Positions 1 through 7,521 of a stretch of 38,918 nt of DNA are shown piece by piece. Source of the DNA: Pirellulales bacterium (GTDB lineage: Bacteria > Planctomycetota > Planctomycetia > Pirellulales > JAICIG01); contig DATLUO010000259.1 in the NCBI GenBank assembly GCA_035533075.1, positions 1-38,918 of the forward strand, given 5' to 3'. A program made the position numbers and the translations under genes. How positions within the stretch are numbered: the stretch's first letter is position 1; each line of letters starts with the position of its first letter. Below the pieces are notes generated by a model. That model was not told where the DNA came from and did no database searches. It saw nothing but the letters and a program-made list of their open reading frames with translations.

Positions 1-150
1 CTGCGCGCTCTGCTCCTGAAACGGCATCGGCGGAACCGCCAACACCTTCCGCGCACTCAGCGTTGGCCGAACGCCTACTTTACGGACTGTGGGTTCAAGA
101 GCCTGAATGCGGCCCATGTACGTTTCGTCCAATCCATAGGAACTTTCTAA
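1..150 (+). CDS. Group II intron reverse transcriptase/maturase, C-terminal end (partial)
   Basis: Frame 1 is open from the first base to TAA at 148-150 and encodes 49 residues. The stretch RWPNAYFTDCGFKSLNAAHV, followed by a short tail ending in SIGTF, matches the C-terminal region typical of many bacterial group II intron-encoded proteins, which help the intron RNA fold and copy it during retrohoming. The gene is cut by the window edge, so the reverse transcriptase core with its YxDD motif is not visible. The stop codon lies 5 nt before domain V; proteins of this family are normally encoded in domain IV with the C-terminus close to domain V, which agrees. The longer frame starting at 63 is a shadow of this region. 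Confidence 0.8.
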   Translation: MRALLLKRHRRNRQHLPRTQRWPNAYFTDCGFKSLNAAHVRFVQSIGTF

Positions 151-155
151 CCGGA

Positions 156-232
156 GAGCCGTATGCGGGAGAACCGCCCGTACGGTTCGGAGGGAGGGGG
201 AGCCGAACTCAATCGGCTCTCCCCACCCCTAT
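156..232 (+). ncRNA. Group II intron domains V and VI
   Basis: Domain V (156-188) folds as a hairpin with a basal stem pairing GAGCCGT with ACGGTTC (7 bp including one G-U), an inner bulge, and an upper GCGGG/CCGC stem closed by an AGAA loop. The AGC catalytic triad expected near the 5' strand is at 157-159. Domain VI (about 191-232) pairs a GGGGGAGCCGA arm with a TCGGCTCTCCCC arm around the loop ACTCAA; the branch-point adenosine should lie on the 3' side, near the A at 225. The intron probably ends at 232. The family assignment is firm; the exact end base is inferred. Confidence 0.85.
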
Positions 233-607
233 CGGTCGGCAAAATGCATCGCGCGACGCTTTTGCGCGCGGCAGGGGCCGAGGCGACGCACGCGCGTCGC
301 ATGGTCGCGAGGTAAACGGCTTGCCTCTCGCGGAGCGAAAGGGCTACGGTGCGCAAATGCGCCGCGCGCGACGCATTTGGCGGCGCCCACAGGTCGCAGA
401 GCACTGGAGGCGGGGCCGCACCGATGCTGGCCCGACGCGTGAGCGAGGTGCAATACAATGACCCGCATGAGGCTTCAAAACGGTTGGCCGTCTTCCCAAT
501 TCGACCGCGGCAAGGCAAGATGTGTCGGACAGCGCGGCGTCGCCCGCGTGGCAGCCGTCGAAACGCTTGGCAGTCTTCCGTCCGCCAAAGTAGCACGAAT
601 CCGAACC
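233..607 (+). other. Non-coding stretch downstream of the intron
   Basis: No convincing gene was found; frames crossing it lack recognisable domains. It holds a hairpin-forming segment around 308-340 (CGCGAGGTAA against TTGCCTCTCGCG) and two imperfect 22-bp direct repeats at 475-496 and 558-579 (19 of 22 identical), both containing CTTCC. A TACAAT-like hexamer lies at 454-459, but I see no matching -35. Transcription of the gene at 608 may start here. Confidence 0.5.
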
Positions 608-2050
608 ATGTCGAAAGATTTTCTCAAAGACGCCCGCGATGCTTACGACGTGGTCGTGATCGGCAGCGGTCTGGCCGGTCTGACCGCGGCCAACACGCTG
701 GCCAAAACGGGCCGCTCGGTGCTGCTGTTGGAGCAGCACTATCAGCTCGGCGGCATGGCCACCTGGTTCAAGCGCCGCGGCGGGCACATCTTCGATATTT
801 CGCTGCACGGCTTTCCCGTCGGCATGGTCAAAAGCTGCCGCCGCTACTGGACCACCGAAATCGCCGACTCGATCGTGCAGATCAAGAACATCCGCTTCGA
901 CAACCCGATGTTCTCGCTGACCACCACCTTCAACCGCGACGACTTCACGCGGTTGTTGACCGAGCGGTTTCAGGTGCCCGGCGAGACCGTGCAGGCGTTT
1001 TTCGACACCGCCCGCGGCATGAATTTTTACGACGACCAGAGCACCACGGTGGGCGAGTTGTTTCAGCGGTTTTTTCCCGGCCGCGAAGACGTGATTCGGC
1101 TGTTGATGGAGCCGATCACCTATGCCAACGGCTCGACGCTGGAAGATCCGGCCATCAGCTACGGCATCGTGTTCTCGAATTTCATGTCGAAAGGCGTGTT
1201 CACGTTTCAAGGCGGCACCGACCGGCTGATCGGCCTGATGCGCGACGAGATGACCGCCAACGGCGTCGATGTGCGGATTCGCAGCAACGTCGAAAAGATT
1301 CACGTCGCCGGCGGACGCGTGGAGGCGGTCACCGTCAATCGCCGGCACATCAAGGCCGGCGCGGTGGTCTCCAACTCGAACTTGAAGGCCACCATCTTTC
1401 AGCTTGTCGGCGAAGAACATTTCGACCGTTCGTTCGTCGAGCAGGCCCGGGCGGTGCGCCTCAATAATTCGAGCTGCCAGGTTTATATGGCGTTGCGGGC
1501 CGGCGAAGAGCTGGACGAACGCTGCGGCGACCTGCTGTTCAGCTCCACCGCGCCGCTCTTCCGCACCGAGGCGCTGTTGAGCCGCGACATCACCAGCCGC
1601 ACCTACTCATTTTATTATCCGCGGACGCGGCCCGGCAGCGACCGCTCGCTGATCGTCTCCAGCACCAACGCCAACTACGCCGATTGGGCACAGCTCAGCG
1701 AAGAAGAGTACCAAGCGAGCAAACGCGATCTCATCGAGACCACGCTCGATGCGATCGGCAAGTACGTGCCCGACATCCGCGAAAAGATCGACCACGTCGA
1801 GGCCTCGACGCCGCGGACCTTTGAGCATTACACGCGGCACTGGGGCGGGGCGAGTTTCGGCACCAAGTTCGAGGGGCTGGCCGTGAGCCGGGCCGTGCCC
1901 GAACAGATTGCCGGGCTGTATCACGCCGGCAGCGTGGGCATCATCATGTCGGGCTGGCTCGGCGCGATGAACTACGGCGTGATTGTGGCGAACGACGTAG
2001 ACGGGTATTTGTTGAAGTCGGGGTATGCAGCGTCAGGCATCAGCGCGTAA
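608..2050 (+). CDS. CrtI/phytoene-desaturase-like FAD-dependent oxidoreductase
   Basis: This 480-residue protein probably oxidises or isomerises a hydrophobic, lipid-like substrate using FAD. The N-terminal dinucleotide fold is clear: [16 protein letters not shown] with glycines 19, 21 and 24, followed by an acidic residue in VLLLEQH (about residue 43) and a GGMATWF segment. The C-terminal flavin-binding end is also present ([10 protein letters not shown] and [14 protein letters not shown]). The length fits the CrtI/amine-oxidase superfamily. I chose ATG 608 rather than the upstream in-frame ATG 458 because homology begins there ([14 protein letters not shown]) and the extra 50 residues look like translated non-coding DNA. 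A FabZ-like dehydratase follows after 48 bp. Desaturase plus FabZ pairs occur in planctomycete lipid gene clusters, so a role in unusual fatty acid or polyene synthesis is a fair inference; the substrate is unknown. Confidence 0.85.
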   Translation: MSKDFLKDARDAYDVVVIGSGLAGLTAANTLAKTGRSVLLLEQHYQLGGMATWFKRRGGHIFDISLHGFPVGMVKSCRRYWTTEIADSIVQIKNIRFDNPMFSLTTTFNRDDFTRLLTERFQVPGETVQAFFDTARGMNFYDDQSTTVGELFQRFFPGREDVIRLLMEPITYANGSTLEDPAISYGIVFSNFMSKGVFTFQGGTDRLIGLMRDEMTANGVDVRIRSNVEKIHVAGGRVEAVTVNRRHIKAGAVVSNSNLKATIFQLVGEEHFDRSFVEQARAVRLNNSSCQVYMALRAGEELDERCGDLLFSSTAPLFRTEALLSRDITSRTYSFYYPRTRPGSDRSLIVSSTNANYADWAQLSEEEYQASKRDLIETTLDAIGKYVPDIREKIDHVEASTPRTFEHYTRHWGGASFGTKFEGLAVSRAVPEQIAGLYHAGSVGIIMSGWLGAMNYGVIVANDVDGYLLKSGYAASGISA

Positions 2051-2089
2051 GGTGGGGCGGCGCTCGCAAGCTTGCTGGCCCCACCCTAC
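2051..2089 (-). repeat. REP-like 39-nt hairpin (family 1), single copy
   Basis: This single diverged unit has the order GGTGGGGC...GCCCCACC...CCTAC and begins directly after the TAA stop of the oxidoreductase gene. It can fold into a hairpin on its own. It matches the right-hand units at 5897-5935, 12049-12087 and 29048-29086 with a few substitutions. Its location between two co-directional genes suggests a role in mRNA end stability or termination, or simply tolerated insertion. Confidence 0.85.
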
Positions 2090-2098
2090 ACTGGGAAC

Positions 2099-2536
2099 AT
2101 GAGCAATCCCCCAGTCCCGACCGACATCGAGTCCGCGATTCCGCACCGGCCGCCGTTTTTGTTCGTCGACGAGATCGTCGAGCGCAGTGAGAGCCGCATC
2201 GTCTGCCGCAAGACGTTCCGCGGCGACGAGTTCTTCTATCAGGGGCACTACCCGGCTTTTCCTCTGACGCCGGGCGTATTGTTGTGCGAAGCAGCCATGC
2301 AGGCCGGGGCCATTCTGCTCTCGCAACACCTGGGCGACACGAAGGGGGTGCCCGTCGCCACGCGCATCAACGACGTGCGTTTCAAGCGGATGGTGCGACC
2401 GGGCGAAACGATCGACATCGAAGTCGAACTCATCGAGCGGCTGGCCGAGGCGTTCTTTTTGAAGGCCAAGGTTTCGTGCGCCGGCAAGCTGGCCGTGCGG
2501 TTCGAGTTCGCCTGCACGATGGCCCGGCTGCCGTAA
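2099..2536 (+). CDS. fabZ: FabZ-type 3-hydroxyacyl-ACP dehydratase
   Basis: The 145-residue hot-dog-fold protein would remove water from 3-hydroxyacyl-ACP to give trans-2-enoyl-ACP in fatty acid synthesis, in the cytoplasm. The signature IPHRPPFLFVDEI lies near residue 14, and the catalytic histidine is H50 in GHYPAFPLTPGVLL with the catalytic glutamate at E64 (CEAAMQAG). Length is normal for FabZ. The ATG at 2099 was preferred to an upstream start at 2072, which lies inside the repeat at 2051-2089. The gene sits 48 bp after the FAD oxidoreductase, probably in the same transcript. This copy may be a dedicated enzyme for a specialised lipid rather than the housekeeping FabZ, because no other fatty acid synthesis gene is next to it; that is inference. 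Confidence 0.88.
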   Translation: MSNPPVPTDIESAIPHRPPFLFVDEIVERSESRIVCRKTFRGDEFFYQGHYPAFPLTPGVLLCEAAMQAGAILLSQHLGDTKGVPVATRINDVRFKRMVRPGETIDIEVELIERLAEAFFLKAKVSCAGKLAVRFEFACTMARLP

Positions 2537-2679
2537 GGCGCTGCGGCGGACCTGTCGCACCCTGCGATGAACCGTAAGGTGGGGCCAACGGTTGACGCGG
2601 CCCGGTCAGAGACGAGAATAGGTTTGATGCCTCCGGAACCCCCGGCGGCCTTTTCCCGCCGCGTTCTTCCCGCCTGACG

Positions 2680-5600
2680 ATGCCGCTACTCTTTCGATTG
2701 CTGGGCGTGTGCTGCTTCGTGCCGGCGTGGTGGGCCGCGCCGACGCAAGCCGATGACAAGCGGTCGTACGATCGCGATATCCGGCCGATTCTCAGCGACA
2801 AGTGCTTCCGCTGCCATGGTCCCGACGAAAAACAGCGGCAAGCCGAGCTGCGCCTCGACACCGCCGAGGGCGCGCGCGGCAAGCCGGAGGGGAATCGCCC
2901 CATCGTGCCGGGCCACCCTGAAGAAAGCGAGCTCTGGCGGCGGATCGCCGCGACCGACGACGACCAGCGGATGCCGCCGCCGTCGAGCGGCAAGCGCTTG
3001 TCGGCCGGCGACCGCGACAAGCTGCGGCAATGGATCGAGCAGGGAGCGGAATATGATTCGCACTGGTCGCTGCGGCCGCCGGTCAAGCCGCCGCCGCCGG
3101 CCAATCGCGATGCCCTCTGGGCGCGCACGCCCCTCGACCGCTTCGTGTTGGCCCGCCTCGATCGCGAAGGGCTTTCGCCGCGGCCCGAAGCCGATCGCCC
3201 GACGCTCATCCGCCGCTTGTCGCTCGATCTCATCGGGCTGCCGCCGTCGCCCGAAGAGGTCGAAGCCTTTCTGAGTGACACACGTCCCGATGCCTATCCG
3301 CGGCTGGTCGATCGCTTGCTCGCCTCGCCCCATTTCGGCGAGCGGTTCGCGCTCGATTGGCTCGATGCCGCCCGCTATGCCGACACCAACGGCTATTTCG
3401 TCGACAACGAGCGGCAGATGTGGCGCTGGCGCGATTGGGTGCTTTCGGCCTTCAACCAAAATCTGCCGTTCGACCAGTTCACCGTCGAGCAGCTCGCCGG
3501 CGACCTGTTGCCGCAAGCGACGCTCGAACAACAGATCGCCTCCGGCTTTCACCGCAACCACCCGGTGACTTACGAGACGGGCATTATCGACGAAGAGTAT
3601 CGCGTGGAATACGTGTGCGACCGCGTCGAGACCACCGCCGCCGTGTGGCTGGGGTTGACGCTCGGTTGCGCCCGTTGCCACGACCACAAGTACGATCCGT
3701 GGTCGCAGCGCGATTTCTATCGCCTGTTCGCCTTTTTCAACAACCTGCCCGAAAAGGGAAACACCGGTCGCGACGGCAATGCCGATCCGCAGATTCCCGC
3801 GCCGCTGGCCGAACAGACCGGTCGCGTGAACGAGCTGCAAGCCACCGTTGCCGAGCGCGAAGCGACTTTCGCGCAACACGGCCAGGCCCTCGCCCAGGCC
3901 CAGGCCCGCTGGCGGCAAGATGCCGCGCAGACCCTGCCGGCTACCGCGCCGCCCTTGGGCACCATCGCCTGCGAACCGGAGCCGGCCGCGAACGTGCGCA
4001 CGCGAGGGAAGGTGGAATTCGTTCCCGGCATCCGCGGGCAGGCCGCGTCGCTCGACGGCGATTCTTGGCTGGAGTTCGACGCGCCGCTGGCGCCGGAGCG
4101 CGACCGGCCTTTCGCCGCGGCGGCGTGGTTCTTGGCCCATGCCGAGCCGGCCGCGATTCTCTGCCGCTTCGAAGACCGCGACGACCTGCGCGGCTTCAAC
4201 GTGATGGTCGAGAAGTCGATGCTCGTGGTGCAGTTGATGCACCGCAACGAGGGCGAGAGCATTTTGCTCACGTCGCACGAGACTGTGCCGTTGCGCCGCT
4301 GGCATCACGTTGCCGTGAGCTACGATGGCGGCGGGCGTGCCCGCGGAGTGGCGGTCTATCTCGACGGGCGGCCGCTCGACATGAAGGTCGTATACGACAC
4401 GCTCGACGGCCCGATCGCCGTCGAAAGGCCCTGGCGCCTCGGCCGGCGCAGCGAAGGCTACGGGCTGAAAGGCCTCGTTGACGAGGCGCGGCTCTACGAT
4501 CGCGCCTTGACCGCCGAAGAGGCGGTCGCGCTGTTTACGGCCGAGCGTTTGAAGTACCTGCTCGACGCGCCCGACGACAAACGCACGCCGCAAGAGTCGG
4601 AAGAATTGCGTGACTATTTTCTGACGCACGCGGCCGGCGAACCGCTGCGCGGCGATTACCGCCGATTGGTCGAGGCGCGTCGCAAGCTGGCCGCCTTCAA
4701 GGCGAACGTGCCGACGGCGATGGTGATGCGCGAGCTGGAGCAGCCGCGCGAGACCTTCGTGCTGGCCCGCGGCCAGTACGATCGGCCGCAAGAGCGCGTC
4801 GAAGCGGGCGTGCCCGCGGCGCTGCCGCCGCTGCCTGCGGATGCCAAAGCCGATCGGCTGGCGCTTGCCCGTTGGCTGGTCGACCGCCGCCATCCACTCA
4901 CGGCGCGCGTCATCGTCAACCGGTTCTGGCATCATTATTTTGGCCGGGGGCTGGTGTGTACGCTCAACGATTTCGGCTCGCAGGGCGCCCCCCCCTCGCA
5001 TCCGGAGCTGCTCGATTGGCTGGCCGTGGAGCTCATGGAATCGGGCTGGGACGTCAAGGCCCTCGGGCGGCTGATTGTGACCAGCGCCGTCTATCGGCAA
5101 ACTTCCGACGCGCCGCCGGAGTTGATCGCCCGCGATCCCGAAAACCGCTTGCTGGCGCGCGGGCCGCGGTTTCGCTTGCCGGCAGAATTGGTCCGCGATC
5201 AGGCGTTGGCGGCCGCCGGCCTACTGGCGCGTGAAATCGGCGGGCCGAGCGTCAAACCGTATCAGCCCGAAGGACTATGGGAAGCGGTTTCGTACGGCGG
5301 CGAGCAATCGTACCAGCAGGACCACGGGGCCGGTTTGTACCGTCGCGGGCTATATACGTTTTGGAAACGTCAATCGCCGCCGCCGGCGCTGTTGGCGTTC
5401 GATGCTCCGACGCGCGAGACATGCGTGGTGCGCCGTTCGCGGACCAACACTCCGCTGCAAGCGTTGGTCGTGCTGAACGACCCCACCTACGTCGAAGCCG
5501 CGCGGAAGCTGGCCGAACGGGTGTTGAAGCGGGACCGCCAGACCGACGACGACCGGCTGGATGGCATGTTCTTGACGGTCGTCAGTCGGCCGCCCGACGC

Positions 5601-5796
5601 CGCGGAGCATGCCGAACTGGCTCAGCTCCTCGTGCGGCAGCTTGCAAAGTACCGCGGCGGTCCGCGACAGGCTGAGGCGTTGCTTTCCGTCGGCGAATCG
5701 CCCGCCGACGGCTCGCTGGATCCGGCGCAACTCGCCGCCTGGACGATCGTCGCCCACGCGATCTTGAACCTGGACGAGACGCTCTGCAAGAACTAG
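2680..5796 (+). CDS. DUF1549/DUF1553 planctomycete cytochrome c protein with internal LamG domain
   Basis: This 1038-residue secreted protein belongs to the planctomycete-specific PSCyt1-PSCyt2-PSD1 architecture. Residues 1-24 look like a signal peptide ending PTQA. A heme c motif, CFRCH, lies at residues 42-46 (PSCyt1). DUF1549 covers about 145-355 and contains a second CARCH at 330-334. A LamG/concanavalin-type domain occupies about 430-625 (SWLEFDAPL, HHVAVSYDGG, VDEARLYDRALT). DUF1553 spans about 715-985 (NRFWHHYFGRGLV, LLDWLAVELMESGWD, NTPLQALVVLNDPTYVE). The family is linked by genome context to sulfatases and polysaccharide breakdown, and the LamG domain supports carbohydrate binding; the biochemical reaction is not established. 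The usual partner, a DUF1501 protein, is at 7522 but separated by debris. Confidence 0.93.
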   Translation: MPLLFRLLGVCCFVPAWWAAPTQADDKRSYDRDIRPILSDKCFRCHGPDEKQRQAELRLDTAEGARGKPEGNRPIVPGHPEESELWRRIAATDDDQRMPPPSSGKRLSAGDRDKLRQWIEQGAEYDSHWSLRPPVKPPPPANRDALWARTPLDRFVLARLDREGLSPRPEADRPTLIRRLSLDLIGLPPSPEEVEAFLSDTRPDAYPRLVDRLLASPHFGERFALDWLDAARYADTNGYFVDNERQMWRWRDWVLSAFNQNLPFDQFTVEQLAGDLLPQATLEQQIASGFHRNHPVTYETGIIDEEYRVEYVCDRVETTAAVWLGLTLGCARCHDHKYDPWSQRDFYRLFAFFNNLPEKGNTGRDGNADPQIPAPLAEQTGRVNELQATVAEREATFAQHGQALAQAQARWRQDAAQTLPATAPPLGTIACEPEPAANVRTRGKVEFVPGIRGQAASLDGDSWLEFDAPLAPERDRPFAAAAWFLAHAEPAAILCRFEDRDDLRGFNVMVEKSMLVVQLMHRNEGESILLTSHETVPLRRWHHVAVSYDGGGRARGVAVYLDGRPLDMKVVYDTLDGPIAVERPWRLGRRSEGYGLKGLVDEARLYDRALTAEEAVALFTAERLKYLLDAPDDKRTPQESEELRDYFLTHAAGEPLRGDYRRLVEARRKLAAFKANVPTAMVMRELEQPRETFVLARGQYDRPQERVEAGVPAALPPLPADAKADRLALARWLVDRRHPLTARVIVNRFWHHYFGRGLVCTLNDFGSQGAPPSHPELLDWLAVELMESGWDVKALGRLIVTSAVYRQTSDAPPELIARDPENRLLARGPRFRLPAELVRDQALAAAGLLAREIGGPSVKPYQPEGLWEAVSYGGEQSYQQDHGAGLYRRGLYTFWKRQSPPPALLAFDAPTRETCVVRRSRTNTPLQALVVLNDPTYVEAARKLAERVLKRDRQTDDDRLDGMFLTVVSRPPDAAEHAELAQLLVRQLAKYRGGPRQAEALLSVGESPADGSLDPAQLAAWTIVAHAILNLDETLCKN

Positions 5797-5838
5797 CGCT
5801 CCGTCAGTCGTCCCTTGAGGGATGGCGCGAAATGCATC

Positions 5839-5935
5839 GTAGGGTGGGAGCAGCGAGCTTGCGAGCGCCGGCCCACCGATGGCCGGCGTCCTCCGTGGTG
5901 GGCCGGCGCTCGCAAGATCGCTGGTCCCACCCTAC
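5839..5935. repeat. REP-like inverted pair (family 1)
   Basis: Two 39-nt units face each other: the left at 5839-5877 starts GTAGGGTGGGAGCAGCGAG, the right at 5897-5935 ends GCTGGTCCCACCCTAC, with a 19-nt spacer. The arms are nearly perfect inverted repeats, so RNA from either strand could form a long hairpin. It lies 42 bp past the stop codon of the DUF1549 gene, a position compatible with a transcript end, though no U-run follows. Confidence 0.92.
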
Positions 5936-6055
5936 ACTCACCCCGAAACAGTCAATCGACGGCTGACAGAGCACTGGCGCGTGGAGCTCGGGTGGGTCGT
6001 CGATTCTCGTCGACACACATGCGGTGCCGGCCGCGAAAAAAATCGCGATGGGGTA

Positions 6056-6083
6056 TTGACCGCCATCTGATTATAAGTACACT
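6056..6083 (+). promoter_or_regulatory. Putative sigma-70 promoter of the DUF3102 remnant
   Basis: TTGACC (6056-6061), a 16-bp spacer, and TACACT (6078-6083) resemble a housekeeping promoter. The segment 6050-6153 is markedly AT-rich against a GC-rich chromosome, and a strong RBS, AAGGAGAG (6141-6148), precedes the ATG at 6154. This suggests imported DNA. No expression evidence is available. Confidence 0.5.
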
Positions 6084-6095
6084 GATTTACTAGAG

Positions 6096-6119
6096 ACAAC
6101 TGTGTTTGTAGATAGTTGT
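6096..6119. promoter_or_regulatory. Possible operator: inverted repeat ACAACT-N12-AGTTGT
   Basis: A 6-bp perfect inverted repeat with a 12-bp centre lies just downstream of the predicted -10 and about 35 bp before the DUF3102 start. Placement and symmetry fit a repressor site, but short palindromes arise by chance in AT-rich DNA, so this is tentative. Confidence 0.3.
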
Positions 6120-6153
6120 TAATCACAGTATCAATTGTATAAGGAGAGACTAA

Positions 6154-6439
6154 ATGAACACATCCCTGACAGTCCGTGAAAACCGCAAGTTGGAGCGCGA
6201 GACGGCCCTGGCGCAATTGGCGGAGGTGGCCAACCGCGCCCACGACGGGGTGCTGAAGGCCGCGCGAGAGGCGGTCATGCGGGCCCTGGAGGCGGGCCGG
6301 GCGCTCGTCGAAGCCAAAGAGATCTGTCCCAAGGGCACCTGGACCGCTTGGTTGGCCGGCAACTTTGGCGGTTCGTTCGTCGACCGCCCACGACTACATG
6401 CGCGTGGCCACCTATGTGGCGGCATTTGATGCAAAGTGA
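6154..6439 (+). pseudogene. DUF3102-like protein, frameshifted and truncated
   Basis: Codons from ATG 6154 encode a helical N-terminus and the family segment ALEAGRALVEAKEI...GTWTAWLAGNFGGS, typical of DUF3102 proteins often found on phages and plasmids. After NFGGS the frame is lost: the original frame gives FVDRPRLHARG and stops at 6427-6429, while the +1 frame from 6380 gives STAHDYMRVATYVAAFDAK, the expected family continuation, and stops at 6437-6439. A single-base insertion (or a two-base loss) near 6373-6380, in the TCGTTCGTCG run, explains this. Even when repaired the protein is only about 94 residues, so the 3' part is also missing. The promoter and RBS remain intact, so a 91-residue product could still be made. 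Confidence 0.65.
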
Positions 6440-6560
6440 ACTTTCCTGTCCCCGGATTGCTGAGTTGGAACGGTAATCTTTATGGACGGTCAGTGGGCGG
6501 CTGACTCTGCCTGCGCTATTTCACGCTCGTCTGACTTGTCATTCTCGTTGGGAGTTCGGA

Positions 6561-7171
6561 GTGGATACTGACAACTTTGCCCAACTGATCGCACCGGTTA
6601 AGAAGCGGATGTTCGAGACGGTCTGGCGGGTTCTGCGTCACACGCAGGACACCGAGGACGCTCTGCAAAACGCCCTGACGACCGTTTGGCGGCAGCGAGC
6701 GCGAATTGCACGCCATTCTGCTCCGGAGGCGCTGATCCTGAAGATCTGTGCCGACGCCGCGATCGATCAATTCCGCCGCTGCCGACGCCGCCGCGACAAA
6801 CATGATATTTCCGCGGTCGAGGCATGTCTCTGTTCTGCTCGACCGTCACCGATTGACGACGCGATTGGGCATGAAACGCTGGAAATCATTATTGGATCGC
6901 TCCCGAGCGAGACTATCTGGTGCTCAGGCAGGAAACGCACTTTTCGCGGAATCAGGCAGCCTGGGACAATGTGACCCAGATCATCGACAAAGTTCAGCAG
7001 TCGCCGGGCGGCCGCTGGTACGCAACCGAAGTTCGCCTTGGCAGAATTGAAAAACACGGCGACGACCTGCCTGCGGAAGAGATAATCGTGAATCCGAATC
7101 AGCCGCATACGGGGATGGAAATCGGACCGGTCACGACCACGTTGCTTCGGTACTTCGTGGAGTTCGATTGA
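6561..7171 (+). pseudogene. Chimeric remnant: ECF sigma factor head joined to the tail of another protein
   Basis: From GTG 6561 (GGAG at 6551-6554) the frame encodes a sigma-70 region 2: VWRVLRHTQDTEDALQNALT, then a DQFRRCRRRRDK segment and IGHETLEIIIGSLP. Region 4, needed for -35 recognition, should follow but is absent. From about 6902 a different frame (+2) reads ERDYLVLRQETHFSRN, then GGRWYATEVRLGRIEKHGDD and ends TTTLLRYFVEFD at 7171. That tail resembles the C-terminus of LolA-like/outer-membrane-lipoprotein-type planctomycete proteins often encoded beside ECF sigma factors; this resemblance is from memory. The simplest explanation is a deletion that removed region 4 and the start of the neighbouring gene. 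No functional sigma factor can be made. Confidence 0.65.
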
Positions 7172-7282
7172 GGGCGGCCGCCCCCCGCGCGTGTCCGGCC
7201 GGCAAGGAACTTTGTCGCGCGGGAGCCGCACCAACAGGGCAAACCAGCCGCTCGCTCGCACGGCACGACTCATTGACTCTGC

Positions 7283-7511
7283 TATACTTCACGCGGTCGA
7301 GAATGAGACATTGGGCGGTGGCTGGGGCAGAGCCTGGCCAGGTCGAGGCTGGCACTTCGTTCATCTGGGCGGCCAGGCGATGCCCCGGTGCGTCCAACCG
7401 GGGCATCGCTTGGCCCCCACGCCGTTGAAGGGCGCCCGCCGCTATCGGGCCAAGCTCTGCCCCAGCCACCGCATTTGGAAAAATGTCTCATTCTCGGCCG
7501 CGTGAAGTATA
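7283..7511. mobile_element. Long-inverted-repeat (MITE-like) element, copy 1
   Basis: The 229-bp element begins TATACTTCACGCGG and ends CCGCGTGAAGTATA; the outer 28 bp match as inverted repeats with one mismatch. Inward, both arms carry a shared GGTGGCTGGGGCAGAGC block in inverted orientation, and the middle is a perfect GATGCCCCGGT/ACCGGGGCATC hairpin. There is no coding capacity. A second copy lies at 16819-17051 in opposite orientation. The right end lies 11 bp before the DUF1501 start codon. Confidence 0.85.
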
Positions 7512-7521
7512 TAATCGAGGA

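Larger units (their letters stand above)
1..232 (+). mobile_element. 3' part of a group II intron (retroelement)
   Basis: The left edge holds the end of an intron-encoded protein (stop at 148-150), then a sequence matching group II intron domain V at 156-188 and a long GC-rich hairpin fitting domain VI at about 191-232. The order maturase stop, domain V, domain VI is diagnostic of a group II intron 3' end. The probable 3' splice site follows CCCCTAT, so the flanking exon would begin near 233. The 5' end, domains I-IV and most of the reverse transcriptase lie outside the window, so intactness and intron class cannot be judged. Confidence 0.88.

Noticed and set aside
344..1420. A 358-codon minus-strand frame
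   Set aside because: Antisense to the CrtI-like gene; no recognisable domain.
2686..5100. An 804-codon minus-strand frame
   Set aside because: Antisense shadow of the DUF1549/DUF1553 gene; rich in His/Arg/Gly without domain content, as is usual for GC-rich antisense frames.
5810..5821. Small palindrome TCCCTTGAGGGA as terminator of the DUF1549 gene
   Set aside because: Stem of only 4 bp and no T-run follows; too weak to call.
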